A DNA stretch of 64,000 nucleotides, taken from CAWINY01 sp963837635. GTDB taxonomy: Bacteria; Acidobacteriota; Terriglobia; Terriglobales; Acidobacteriaceae. Shown here in pieces: positions 1-8,792 of the stretch. How positions within the stretch are numbered: the first letter of the stretch is position 1; each line of letters opens with the position of its first letter. The stretch is from assembly GCA_963837635.1 (NCBI GenBank), contig CAWINY010000007.1, positions 1,178,001-1,242,000 of the forward strand, written 5' to 3'. The position numbers and the translations under genes were made by a program. Under the pieces are notes generated by a model that did not search any database, had not been told where the DNA came from, and saw nothing but the letters and a program-made list of their open reading frames with translations.

Positions 1-1118
1 GCAGCTCCCGTCTCAGACCTTGTGGATCCAGAGGAAATTCTTCCACCTTGCGGGTGACATGGCTTTCAATGCGCTCGAGGATGGCCTTCTGGCCGTCCGC
101 GGTGGTGGCCAGACCGCCCGACATTTCGAGCACCTCGCCCAGATTCGTCCGCTCGCGCAACTCATAAATGGCGGGCACATTCACACTGCCGGCCACGGCC
201 ACCGATGGGCCCACCGGCGGGATGTAGATGACGTCGCCGGGCAACAGGTGCAGGTCCTTGGATTTATTCCCGCGCAGCGGCAGGTCGTAAAGGTCCAGTT
301 CGGTGACCACGCGGTCCTGGCGTCGCAGCTGGATGTGGCGCAGGGAGCCGCTGACGGCGGGGCCTCCCGAGGCGAACAGGGTATTGACCAGGGTGCTGAG
401 GGAGCTGACCGTATAGGTCCCCGGACGGCGCGCCTGGCCAACCACAAAGACCTGGATCGAGCGCAACTGGCCCAGATTTACACTCAGGTCGAAGTTGCGG
501 AACATCCTGCCAATCGCGGTGCGGAAGTACTCTTCTAACTGCTGATACCTCAACCCGGCTACCGACAAGTTTCCGACTTTGGGCAAGTAGACATTGCCGG
601 TGCGGTCGACGATCACCTTGGCGTCGAGATCGATCTGTCCCCAGGCCCGGACCAATACCTCGTCCCCGGGGCCGACCACATAGTCGGCGGTAACCGGGAC
701 GCGGTCGATCGGGGCAAAGGTGGTGGGGACGCGGTCAAACAGGTTGGATCCATAAACCGGCAGCAGGCGTCCGATGGCCGTGGCGACGAACTCCTGGAAT
801 TCGGTCGGCGGTTGCGGCTCGGGCGTCGGCGCCGGCGCCGCCTCTGGATCCTTGCGGGGATCGATCGCCGACGTGGTCACTCGCATGCCAGACCGCGACC
901 GTTCCGGAGTTTCTAGCCGCAGGTTTCGCCCCATCGGGGGCAGCGCTCTCTTCCTGCGTGCCGTCGCAATCGAATCCTTGGCAGCGCGTACCGGCAAGAA
1001 CCGGGGTTTCGAGCGTACTCTGAGCAACGGCCGGATTCTGGGCCGCGAGCAACCACACGAGCAGCAGAACGGTGAAGCATCGGATCGTTGGTATTGGGGA
1101 TGGCATGGGTGATGGCAT
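1..1118 (-). CDS. Polysaccharide export protein (Wza/SLBB type), frameshifted and cut by window edge
   Basis: Outer-membrane polysaccharide export protein. The start at 1118 is preceded by GAAGG and gives a signal peptide (residues 1-33, hydrophobic core FTVLLLVWLLAA). The reading frame then changes: from about position 940 down to 1 the homologous frame reads through a poly_export domain (VTADYVVGPGDEVLVRAWG, YLPKVGNLSVAGL) and SLBB-like segments (VFVVGQARRPGTYTV, LLPGDVIYIPPVG). The switch falls between C and G homopolymers at about 929-939. The gene continues past position 1. It follows the PAP2-Wzi gene on the same strand, which fits a capsule/EPS operon. The family call is strong; whether the frameshift is real or a sequence error is unknown. 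Confidence 0.8.
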
Positions 1119-1186
1119 GGTTACCTTCGGAAGAACGCGGGGCGCGTCTTCACCGGTTGATACGGAGGTCTTGTCGGACTATTGCT

Positions 1187-3644
1187 CTATTGCCCGTCGG
1201 CGCTGCGCGCTGCCCGGCCCAGCCAGCGCCAATCCCGGGGCCGGAACGAAATCTGAATTTGCGTGGTCACGTCGGTCTGCGGGCTGGGAGAAAGGACCGG
1301 CGCCCTCCAGCGCTCGACTTGAACGAGCGCATCCAAGGCCAAGCCATTGCGCCAGGCGTAACGCAGCCTGGCGTAGGCGTCCTGCTGCGTTTCTCCCTGA
1401 GGCACAAAGAAGGGGGACACCTTCACGGTGCGATAGCCAAGCTGAAGCGTGCTCTGGGGATGGAACCAGTAGGTGAGCCATGCCTGGCCACCCGTTCCCT
1501 CGCGGCCTAACCAGGAACTCAACAGGTAACCCTTGTTCGTGTAGCCGTCCTTGTAAATGCTCTCGAAGTAGTAGTAGCGGCCTCCCTCGGCGCGTTGGGT
1601 CGCCGGATCGGTTGTACCGCCCTCCAGGTGCAAATCGAGTTTGGCAAGGCGGGGAAACCGGGCCAGATAGAGGCCCGAAGTTATAGCCGCATGGCGAGGC
1701 GCGTCCACCGGGGATATGTCATCGTGGACAACAGAGTCTGCATACAGGGTCAGCCAGTTTCTTGCCCCCGGCAAACGATAGCGGAAATCGAAGCCTCCAT
1801 GGCGGGCTCCCGGGCCGGTGCGTTGCGACATTCCCGCGTAGGTGCCGCTGCTGGTGCTGGTCAGGCTGGCCAACCAGGTGCCGAAGGTGAGCGGCTCGAC
1901 TCCCTCGCCGGCAAAGACCGCGTCGCGCGACCACCCCAGCTCCAGGTTTTCGGTGGGTTGAAAGCTAATCTTCTGCCCATATAAAGAAGGGGCGGGGCGG
2001 GAACTGATGGCCCGCAAGCCGGCGAAAGAAATTGTCGTAGCGAACCGGGCCGAGGATTTTCGACAGCAGCGGAATCGAGAGTGGCAGGGTGCGGTTGATC
2101 CGCAGCGAATAAAAAGGCTCGGCGTTATTGCTGAGCATCATGCCACTGCCCGAAGCAGGGCCCCACCAGTAGCTTTGTTTTCCCACCGAGATCTCGTGCC
2201 CCAGCAGGTTCATCGAGGCGTATGTGTCCAGCAGGCGGAAGCTGTCGCGCCCCGGCAGAAGGTGATAAGCCTGTACCGGGGTGCTGTCCTGGTTGGCGAT
2301 GACCTGTGCCACGTTGGCGCCATAACCGGGAACGCTGGGACCGTGCTGGTACTCGCCGCGTACAAAGAACGAGAATCTTCCCTGCTCCGCCCGCGCCTCA
2401 AAGCCTGAGACCTGCTGCCAGCCATGCCCATAGGGACGGCCAAAGTCATTGGCGAGGGTTTGTCCGAAGTGGAAGCCGTCCACGAGCGGGGTGCCGGAGG
2501 TGAACTGGGTTCGGGTATAGAGCCGGTCAATGGCGATGGCTCGGTTCGGCTGGCCGGAGTCGAGTTCCGCTTCGCGCTTCAACTCCATTTTCAGCGACGA
2601 AACCAGAGCCGCAGCCGGAGCACCGGGATCCTCATCGTCTTCTTCTTTGTCGGCAATCATGCCGTAGACCGCCATGCGGGTCCAGGGGCGCAGACCCAGG
2701 AACTCTGTTTTTACGACCCCCAAAGCAGCCAGCCGTTCCACCGCGGGGTAGATCCAGCTATCCAGCTCGATGTAGGTTGAACTCATGCGGGTAGGCGGCA
2801 AAGGAAGCGGTTCGCTGCCGAAGGTTCCGCCGAACCTTCCATAGAGATCGTCTGCGAACTCGTGGCGCCGGCGGTAGACGCTGCGCCCGATCAGATATCC
2901 CATGGTCGCGCCGATGAATACGTCGGAGGGAAAATGATCTCCCTCGCTCACCCGGGCCATGCTGATGGCGCTGGCCGTGCTGTAGGAGAGCAGCTTCGTC
3001 ATCCAACCGGGGTATTCGTTCGCGATCACCGTGGCCACGGCGAAAGCCGTAGCGGCGTGGACCGAGGGGAAAGACGCGCCACTCGCCTGGAAGAAGCGGC
3101 CGCTGCCAAGGTCTTGCGTGGGGCGCTCCCGGCGAAAGCCGCACTTCAGCATTTCATCCATCGCCAGGGCATCGACTCCGGCCTCGGCGGCGAGCAGGCC
3201 CGTCTCGTGCTGCTGGCCATCTCCGTAGCGCAGGCCACGAAAATACAGGGAGCCTGCGGTCAGTCCAAGCAGGCCGACTCCGGCGTTGGAGAAGGCGCCA
3301 AAGCCTGGATGGCCGCCGCGCCTGAACTCGTGGGCTGTGGTGCGGTCGGTCATCATCAGGCCGGTCCCGATGCCCGCCAACGGCACCAGCCACTGCGCAT
3401 CGCGCAGACACAGATGCAGGGGGCTCGTCCATTGGTATTGCTGGTCCGTCATGATTCCGCGGAAGAAATTCTTCATCTCGTGGGGCACCGTAGGTTGCAG
3501 ACGGCTGTCCTGCGCCGCTATCGGTGGGGCGAGAAAAGCGATGATTGCCGCGATGACTACGCCCCGGCGGCGACCGCCCAATCGAGATGGGCAGCCGTGA
3601 TTTCCGCCGTTTGCACCGGCCTCACCGTTGTCGAAGAACCCCAA
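1187..3644 (-). CDS. PAP2 phosphatase fused to Wzi-like capsule assembly barrel, frameshifted
   Basis: The N-terminal half (TTG start at 3644, signal/membrane segment at residues 28-45) is a PAP2 phosphatase. Motif 1 is KCGFRRERP at 167-175, motif 2 SGASFPSVHAA at 188-198 and motif 3 ARVSEGDHFPSDV at 230-242. The C-terminal half resembles the Wzi capsule-assembly outer-membrane barrel (GKQSYWWGPASGSG; then GGFDFRYRLPGARNWLTLY and KGYLLSSWLGREG). The first frame stops at 1965. The barrel continues in another frame from about 2000 to 1187, and one base fewer in the CCCC/TTT run near 1985-1995 joins RPF to LYGQKISF. It probably acts on undecaprenyl-linked or surface polysaccharide (inference). 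It lies between the TetR gene and the export protein on the same strand. Confidence 0.8.
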
Positions 3645-3676
3645 TTTCTATCGCTCTCTTTTCTATTGCTCTCTGC

Positions 3677-4384
3677 CTAGGATTCTTCCGCTCGGTGCCA
3701 ATCCGTTGCCCCGCGCGACGAAGCCTCTCCTGCCGGGTTCAGCTCTTGAACCGCCAAGGTCGGACCAGGAATACCCGGGACACCGCCTGGCAGCAGCGCG
3801 GTGAGCCAGAAGTCGCTGTAGGCCCGGACCGCTTCTTCCGCATTGGCATACGGGCGATGGGAGTCGGCAAATAGCCGATCCAGACCGTGGTGGGCCACAA
3901 CGGTAGCGGCGAAAGCTATGGTCATAATCGACGGATCCACGCGGCGCAGCGAGCCGTTCGCCATGCACCCCCGCAGATATTCGCGGATCTCCAGCAAGAT
4001 GGGCAGCAGATGCTGGCGAAACAAACGCTCGGTACCGGGACGCAGCTCCGAGAAGCCGACCTGTAAGAGCTGAATCAGCTCGGAGTGGCAGACCGCCGCG
4101 TCCACCAGCAATTCCACGATCAGCGGCACCACCAGCTCAGGTTGCCCCGCTTGCGCCAGCCCTTGCTGCAGCTCTTTCCTTACCTGCACCCGCTCCAGCC
4201 GCGATTCTAAGGCCGCCCAAAACAGCTCTTGTTTGTGGGCAAAGTAACGAAAAATCGAGACTTCATTGACCTCGGCCAGCCGGGCCAGCTGGCGCGTGCT
4301 GGTGCACCGGAATCCCTGCAGGGAAAACAGTTGGACCGCCGTTTCCACTATGCGCTCTTCGGTGCCCGCTTTGCTCTGGTTCAT
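3677..4384 (-). CDS. TetR/AcrR family transcriptional regulator
   Basis: The 235-residue protein begins MNQSKAGTEERIVETA. The start at 4384 was preferred over the longer upstream ORF because the TetR domain begins directly after it. The N-terminal helix-turn-helix reads ETAVQLFSLQGF, then TSTRQLARLAEVNEVSIFRYFAHKQELF, the usual TetR pattern ending in a YF..K.EL segment. The C-terminal ligand-binding part is helical and unassigned. It is co-oriented between the antiterminator gene and the PAP2-Wzi gene, so it may regulate this exopolysaccharide locus (inference). The ligand is unknown. Confidence 0.88.
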   Translation of the reverse strand: MNQSKAGTEERIVETAVQLFSLQGFRCTSTRQLARLAEVNEVSIFRYFAHKQELFWAALESRLERVQVRKELQQGLAQAGQPELVVPLIVELLVDAAVCHSELIQLLQVGFSELRPGTERLFRQHLLPILLEIREYLRGCMANGSLRRVDPSIMTIAFAATVVAHHGLDRLFADSHRPYANAEEAVRAYSDFWLTALLPGGVPGIPGPTLAVQELNPAGEASSRGATDWHRAEES

Positions 4385-4458
4385 GGTGAAGACGAATGCT
4401 CTCGATCGAGAGCTTCCCGGGAAAAGGAATAGAGCGCAACCATCGATGCCCAGCCTGA

Positions 4459-5121
4459 CTAAGATCCTGGGGCGGCCCGGCACGTATAGGGCTGGCGGGA
4501 GGGAACGGCCAGCTGCCAGCTGCCGCCAACCACCGGTTCGACATCCATGGCATCGACTTCCACCGCCACGCTTTGCTGGATCTCGACAATCGTCAGAACC
4601 ACGCGAAGATCCTTCTTCTTGCGCAGCAGAATCCCCTCCATGCCGGCCAACGGCCCCGCCTTGATGCGGGCTCGCTCCCCGACCACCAGGTAGGGGTGAG
4701 GTTCGAACTTGCGCAGATGGAGACCGGAGCGCAACGATTCAATCTCGAACACCGGCAGCGGCATGGGCCGGCGGCCACATCCGACAATCGACAACACGCC
4801 CGGAACTTCCAATACCGTTCCCCGCTGCGGGGCCGCGATGCGCACAAAAATATAGTTGGGAAACAAGGGCAACTCCAGGGTCACGCGGCGGCGGTTGCTC
4901 CAGTGATGGACCGCGACATACAGGGGCAGGAAGTTTTCGATCCGCCGTTGCAGCAGGTACTGCGCAACCCGCTTTTCGTGATGCGAGCTGGTGAACACCG
5001 CAAACCAAGCCTGGGCCGCCAGTCCCAGGGAGACTGTCTCCTCGAAGCTTGGCGCCGTACCTGATGTCTGCAGCCCGCTCCTCGGACGCAATCCCCGCAA
5101 CCGACCTCGAATGTCAATCAT
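4459..5121 (-). CDS. NusG-like antiterminator of UpxY/RfaH type
   Basis: A specialised NusG paralogue of 220 residues, distinct from the housekeeping nusG at 61522-62169. The NGN domain is WFAVFTSSHHEKRVAQYLLQ through LFPNYIFVRI, followed by PGVLSIVGCGRRPMPLPV. The KOW region is VVGERARIKAGPLAGMEGIL. The ATG at 5121 is chosen over a TTG 12 bases upstream because AGGAAG sits just before it. UpxY/RfaH proteins load on RNA polymerase and allow readthrough of long polysaccharide operons. This gene leads such a locus, so that role is likely here. I see no canonical ops element next to it. Confidence 0.85.
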   Translation of the reverse strand: MIDIRGRLRGLRPRSGLQTSGTAPSFEETVSLGLAAQAWFAVFTSSHHEKRVAQYLLQRRIENFLPLYVAVHHWSNRRRVTLELPLFPNYIFVRIAAPQRGTVLEVPGVLSIVGCGRRPMPLPVFEIESLRSGLHLRKFEPHPYLVVGERARIKAGPLAGMEGILLRKKKDLRVVLTIVEIQQSVAVEVDAMDVEPVVGGSWQLAVPSRQPYTCRAAPGS

Positions 5122-5462
5122 GGTCTTCCTCAAGAAACCTCATCGAACCCGCTCCCAGACAAGGCTTCGCCCCTGCCACTGTAGCGGCCCCCTTTTCCAC
5201 AAGCCTTCTGTTTCCCTGCCCGGCTGGAGCCCACTCGAAAGTAAGCACGTGCTGTTCCCAATCAACTTAAGGAAAGTTAATGTGCCTTGCCGCCGGAGGT
5301 GGGGCGAAGAATTCCGTAGGGCGGCGGGGCGAAAGCGCATGGCGTTTCTCGGACCGGCGCCTGTCCCGGGCCTTAACCCGCGCACAACTTTATCTGCCCT
5401 CCTGTGATGCGTATCACAGAATCTAGTGATATATTGAAAAGTCGTACTCAGGAGTGGATCAC
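5122..5462. other. Divergent intergenic region, antiterminator / crp
   Basis: A 341-bp gene-free stretch between the divergent antiterminator and crp-like genes. It holds the Crp-type palindrome and a likely -10 hexamer (TATATT, 5430-5435) for the crp-like gene. I see no further gene and no RfaH ops sequence. The promoter of the leftward exopolysaccharide operon must lie here, but no clear -35/-10 pair can be named. Confidence 0.6.
5403..5418 (+). promoter_or_regulatory. Perfect Crp-type operator
   Basis: TGTGATGCGTATCACA is a perfect inverted repeat matching the TGTGA-N6-TCACA Crp consensus. It lies 45 bp before the GTG start of the Crp-family gene and about 32 bp upstream of the start site implied by TATATT at 5430-5435. 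That places it over the -35 region, where binding would usually block RNA polymerase. Autorepression is therefore the simplest inference. Confidence 0.7.
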
Positions 5463-6185
5463 GTGAGCGCGCCTTACGGGCTGGACGTCATTGACGATTG
5501 CACGATTTGCAAATTGCGCGACCAGCGCTTTTTCTGCGACCTCCCCAAAGTTAGCCTGGAGGCGTTCAATGCCATCAAGTTTTCCGCCTCGTATCCCGGC
5601 GGGGCCATGCTGTTTACCGAAGGCCAGACGCCGCGCGGCGTCTTCATCCTCTGCAAGGGCCGGGTGAAACTTTGCATTACCGCCTCGGATGGCAAGGCGC
5701 TCATCCTGAAGATTGCCGAACCCGGCGAGGTGCTCGGCCTGCACGCTACCGTCTCCGGCATCCCGTATGAGATGACCGCGGAAACACTTCATCCCTGCCA
5801 GGTCAACTTCATCCGCCGCGAAGACTTCATGAAGTTCCTGCGCGAGCATGGCGATGCCTGTCTGCAGGCCGCCAAGCATCTGAGCGCCAGTTGTCAGACC
5901 GCCTTTGAGCAGATTCGGGCCCTGGGCCTGTCGCATTCGGCCCGCGAGAAGCTGGCCCGCGTGCTGCTGGAATGGGCCTCGAACGGCGGCGAGCAAACCA
6001 AAGAGGGGACCCGGGTGAAGGTCGCCATGACCCACGAGGAGATCGCGCAGATGATCGGCACCTCGCGAGAAACCGTGACACGAATCCTGGCGGAGTTCCG
6101 CACCAAGCAACTCGCCTACATCAAGGGATCGAATCTGGTGATCCGCAACCGCGCCGCCCTTGCCGCGATGCTGGGCAGCGGCTAA
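5463..6185 (+). CDS. Crp/Fnr family transcriptional regulator
   Basis: A 240-residue regulator. The GTG at 5463 is chosen because AGGAG lies 8 bases upstream; the GTG at 5454 has no spacing from it. The cyclic-nucleotide-binding fold is GGAMLFTEGQTPRGVFILCKGRVKL followed by ILKIAEPGEVLGL. The winged helix has recognition helix GTSRETVTRIL, keeping the R-E-x-x-x-R residues with which Crp reads TGTGA. An N-terminal cluster CTICKLRDQRFFC raises the option of an iron-sulfur or redox sensor as in Fnr. The matching operator upstream suggests autoregulation. The effector (cAMP, redox or other) cannot be decided from sequence. Confidence 0.92.
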   Translation: MSAPYGLDVIDDCTICKLRDQRFFCDLPKVSLEAFNAIKFSASYPGGAMLFTEGQTPRGVFILCKGRVKLCITASDGKALILKIAEPGEVLGLHATVSGIPYEMTAETLHPCQVNFIRREDFMKFLREHGDACLQAAKHLSASCQTAFEQIRALGLSHSAREKLARVLLEWASNGGEQTKEGTRVKVAMTHEEIAQMIGTSRETVTRILAEFRTKQLAYIKGSNLVIRNRAALAAMLGSG

Positions 6186-6263
6186 CCACACCAAAGAGCC
6201 GCTGATTAACGCTGATCTCTTGGGAAATTTAAGATTAGTCTAGCGCTTATCAGCGGCAGGATT

Positions 6264-6367
6264 TGTCATTCCGACGCTGAGCGGAGCGAAGTGGAGGAAT
6301 CTGCATTTTGGCTGACTTAGGCGACACTGCAGATTCCTCGCGCCAAACCCCGGCGCTCGGAATGACA
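6264..6367. repeat. Long palindromic repeat (TGTCATTCCGA family)
   Basis: An imperfect 104-bp inverted repeat starts TGTCATTCCGACGCTGAGC and ends GCGCTCGGAATGACA, with inner arms AGGAATCTGCA / TGCAGATTCCT. It lies downstream of crp and is flanked by CAGCG-rich GCTGATCAACG-type repeats. It could act as a bidirectional terminator between the convergent crp-like and CDF genes. Confidence 0.8.
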
Positions 6368-6425
6368 AGCGTTCCTGATCAACGTTGATCAGCGCAAATC
6401 AGCGGCAGCTTTGCTTTTCTGAGGA

Positions 6426-7391
6426 TCAATGGGCGTGATCGTGTGGGCCAGACGGTCGCACGGGCACAATGACGCAGCCACTCGCGATGTCGCACACCTT
6501 GTCCGGGTGCTCGAATTGTATCGTGCTGTGATGGATGTGGAACTTGTTACGCAGGCAAAGCTGGATCTGCTGCAGTATGCTCTCGCTCTCCGAAGGCGGG
6601 ATGTCGGCGATGGCGATATGGCAGGAGAGCGCGTGGCTGTGCGAGCCCAGGCTCCAGACGTGGAGGTCGTGCACGGCATTCACTCCCGGAATGTCTCCCA
6701 TTTCTTCGAGGATCCTCTGTTGCTCCATCCCCCGCGGTACGCCCTCCAGCAGGATGTTGAGCGTGTCGCGAATGATGCCGAACGATGACCAGAGGATCAG
6801 CGCGGCGATGCCGAACGAGAGCGCGGGGTCGATCCACCAGCGCCCGGTCACCAGGATGGCCCAGCCGCCGGCGATCACGGCGGCGGTGGAAAGCGTATCG
6901 CCCAGCATGTGCAGGAAGACGCTGCGCACGTTCAGGTCGGAGCCGCCCCGGCGAAACAGCATCAGCGAGATGATGCCGTTCATGACCACGCCTGCAGCGG
7001 CCACCCCGATCATGGTGCCGGGGTGCACCGGTTGTGGCGCGTGCAACCTGCGGGCAGCTTCGTAGAAGATGTAAAAGGCAATGATGACCAACGTGGCTGA
7101 GTTGACGAACGCCACAATTACGCCCGCGCGCTGATAGCCGAAGGTCTTGGTCGAACTCGGGGCGCGCGCCTCCAGGAAGACCGCGAACAGCGAAAGCAGC
7201 AGGGCAAGGAAATCGCTGACGTTGTGCCCGGCCTCAGAGAGCAGCGCCAGCGAGTGGGCGCGAATACCGGAGACGAGCAGCAGCGCGATGTACGCCAGGG
7301 TCACGACCAGCGAGAAGCGCAGCACCTGCGAGGTGCCTTCTACCTCGTGCTGGTGCTGATCCTGGTGGCCATGACCGGCATGCGCGTGCAT
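6426..7391 (-). CDS. Cation diffusion facilitator (CzcD/ZitB-like metal exporter)
   Basis: An inner-membrane metal/proton antiporter of 321 residues. It has a His-rich N terminus (MHAHAGHGHQDQHQHE), six predicted membrane segments between about residues 22 and 205, and a cytoplasmic C-terminal ferredoxin-like domain (GVNAVHDLHVWSLGSHSHALSCHI). The metal-site motifs are GHNVSD in TM2 and HMLGD in TM5, both HxxxD as in Zn/Co/Cd exporters. The C terminus ends HDHAH. Family length is normal. The substrate is most likely zinc or a similar divalent metal (family knowledge). It stands alone, convergent with crp. Confidence 0.93.
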   Translation of the reverse strand: MHAHAGHGHQDQHQHEVEGTSQVLRFSLVVTLAYIALLLVSGIRAHSLALLSEAGHNVSDFLALLLSLFAVFLEARAPSSTKTFGYQRAGVIVAFVNSATLVIIAFYIFYEAARRLHAPQPVHPGTMIGVAAAGVVMNGIISLMLFRRGGSDLNVRSVFLHMLGDTLSTAAVIAGGWAILVTGRWWIDPALSFGIAALILWSSFGIIRDTLNILLEGVPRGMEQQRILEEMGDIPGVNAVHDLHVWSLGSHSHALSCHIAIADIPPSESESILQQIQLCLRNKFHIHHSTIQFEHPDKVCDIASGCVIVPVRPSGPHDHAH

Positions 7392-7454
7392 GCAACCAGT
7401 CTAAATTCGCCGGCCACTCCATTCAACGAGGGGATTGGGTGCTCCAAGAGGGTG

Positions 7455-7486
7455 CCCCACATCTGCCCGGTTTTGGCAGATGTGGG
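7455..7486. repeat. CCCACATCTGC hairpin, copy 1
   Basis: A near-perfect hairpin with arms CCCACATCTGCC / GGCAGATGTGGG and an 8-base loop. It lies between the CDF and methyltransferase genes and belongs to the dispersed family found repeatedly in this window. Confidence 0.85.
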
Positions 7487-7500
7487 TTAGTAGTCCTGCT

Positions 7501-8265
7501 CTAACCCGCCTTGCCCACCCGCGCGACCCGAACCGAGAGCGGCCAGGTTATGGTGCGGGGCGATTCAGGATCACCCCACAGCGGCAGCAACTCCTCTCCC
7601 AGGTTGACGACGGGATCGAATCCCCGAGCAACAATGAATCGTGCCGTGGAAGACCAACTGCGCAGGTAGCCCAGGAGCTCCGGCAGAGCCCATTCCGCTT
7701 GCATGTGGAAAGCGGGCGGGGAAAGCTCGTCGAAGGGGAACGGCAGGGTGCGATAGCCGGTTTCCACGTACTTGCGCTCGGGTGGCCAATACGGACCAAC
7801 CACGTCGTGATAGAAGCTTTGCACGCAGGTGTTCACCGCGTCGCCGTTCAAGGCGATTGGACCGTAGGTCCAGGCGGCGAGCACTCCGCCGCGCCGGGCC
7901 ACGCGGCGCACCTCGGCGTAGAAGCGCTCCAGGTCGAACCAGTGCAACCCCTGGGCCACGGTGATGAGATCGACAGAGGCTTCCGGCAATCCGGAGCTCT
8001 CGGCGGGGGCCACGCGAAACTCTATGCTTGGATGAGTAGGAGCGGCCTCAATCTGTGCCCGGCTGGCGTCGGTGGCGACGACATGCTCGAAGTAACGCGC
8101 CAAGTCGAGCGAAGCCTGTCCACTGCCGCAGGCGCAATCCCAGGCCAACCGATGTCCGGGAGCGATCTCCCCCAGCCACGCATACAAGGCCTCTGGATAT
8201 GTGGGGCGGAAGCCCGCATACGCAGCGGCAACCCCGGCAAAGTGATCGGCGAAATTCTTGTCCAT
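7501..8265 (-). CDS. Class I SAM-dependent methyltransferase
   Basis: A 254-residue Rossmann methyltransferase. SAM motif I is AWDCACGSGQASLDLA, the acidic loop VVATDAS and motif IV DLITVAQGLHWFDLERF, as in the UbiE/YcgJ-like Methyltransf_11 group whose members begin with KNFADHF...Y...RP.YP. The start at 8265 is preferred because the longer ORF to 8322 reads through a dispersed hairpin repeat. The substrate is unknown; the family includes small-molecule methyltransferases. No operon partner is evident. Confidence 0.88.
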   Translation of the reverse strand: MDKNFADHFAGVAAAYAGFRPTYPEALYAWLGEIAPGHRLAWDCACGSGQASLDLARYFEHVVATDASRAQIEAAPTHPSIEFRVAPAESSGLPEASVDLITVAQGLHWFDLERFYAEVRRVARRGGVLAAWTYGPIALNGDAVNTCVQSFYHDVVGPYWPPERKYVETGYRTLPFPFDELSPPAFHMQAEWALPELLGYLRSWSSTARFIVARGFDPVVNLGEELLPLWGDPESPRTITWPLSVRVARVGKAG

Positions 8266-8280
8266 AGTTGTATCCGACGG

Positions 8281-8314
8281 TGCCCCACATCTGCGAAAAG
8301 CGCAGATGTGGGCA
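8281..8314. repeat. CCCACATCTGC hairpin, copy 2
   Basis: Arms TGCCCCACATCTGC / GCAGATGTGGGCA enclose a short GAAAAGC loop, just upstream of the methyltransferase start. Confidence 0.85.
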
Positions 8315-8364
8315 CCAGGCAACCTGATACGCCCCTAGTCTGTGAACTGTCCCGGCGATTTCGT

Positions 8365-8508
8365 TGTCATGCTGAGCGAGACGGATCGCGCGCTCGCGAT
8401 CCGCCGAGTCGAAGCACCTTAGTGTTTTATACAGAAAACCGCAAGGTCCCCTTCGACTTCGCTCAGGGCAGGCTTTCGACTCGCCCGACCGGCTCGCTCA
8501 GGATGACA
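8365..8508. repeat. TGTCATGCTGAGCGAG palindromic repeat, copy 1
   Basis: An inverted-repeat element. One end is TGTCATGCTGAGCGAG and the other CTCGCTCAGGATGACA, with inner segments GGATCGCG / CGCGATCC and GTCGAAGCACCTTAGTG. A closely similar copy lies at 32305-32427. Confidence 0.8.
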
Positions 8509-8561
8509 CCCTTGTAGTGCTTACGTTATCAGCGGGACAGCTTACTAGTGGGCCCCAACCC

Positions 8562-8700
8562 TCAAAAGAACACTTCCGGCGAGACGCGAAAGCGCTCGCT
8601 CAGCCGCCGAATCTGCTCTTTGTTGAGTTCGCGCTTGCCGCTGATGACCTCGGAAACAATGCCGGGGTGCCGACGACCTCCCCGAGACTCGTTGACAACA
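8562..8700 (-). pseudogene. HigA-like antitoxin C-terminal remnant
   Basis: The minus strand encodes GIVSEVISGKRELNKEQIRRL...RFRVSPEVFF before a stop at 8562. This resembles the C-terminal helix-turn-helix of HigA-type antitoxins, which end with an LSKEHIRKLAERF.VSP.LFL pattern. The same frame runs on upstream to 9128, but it overlaps the CheW-CZB gene on the other strand and no longer looks like an antitoxin. No toxin gene is next to it. The likeliest reading is a decayed fragment; an unusual intact gene is possible but unlikely. Confidence 0.5.
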
Positions 8701-8792
8701 CTCAGGTTGAAAAGGTGCGCAAGCAAATCGCCACCGCCGTCATTGGAGCGTGAGGGCTGAAGATTTTCCGGGGGAATGCCGATAACAATGGA

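Noticed and set aside
7435..8517. A 360-codon plus-strand ORF opposite the methyltransferase
   Set aside because: It runs through two dispersed hairpin repeats and mirrors the methyltransferase; no domain visible.
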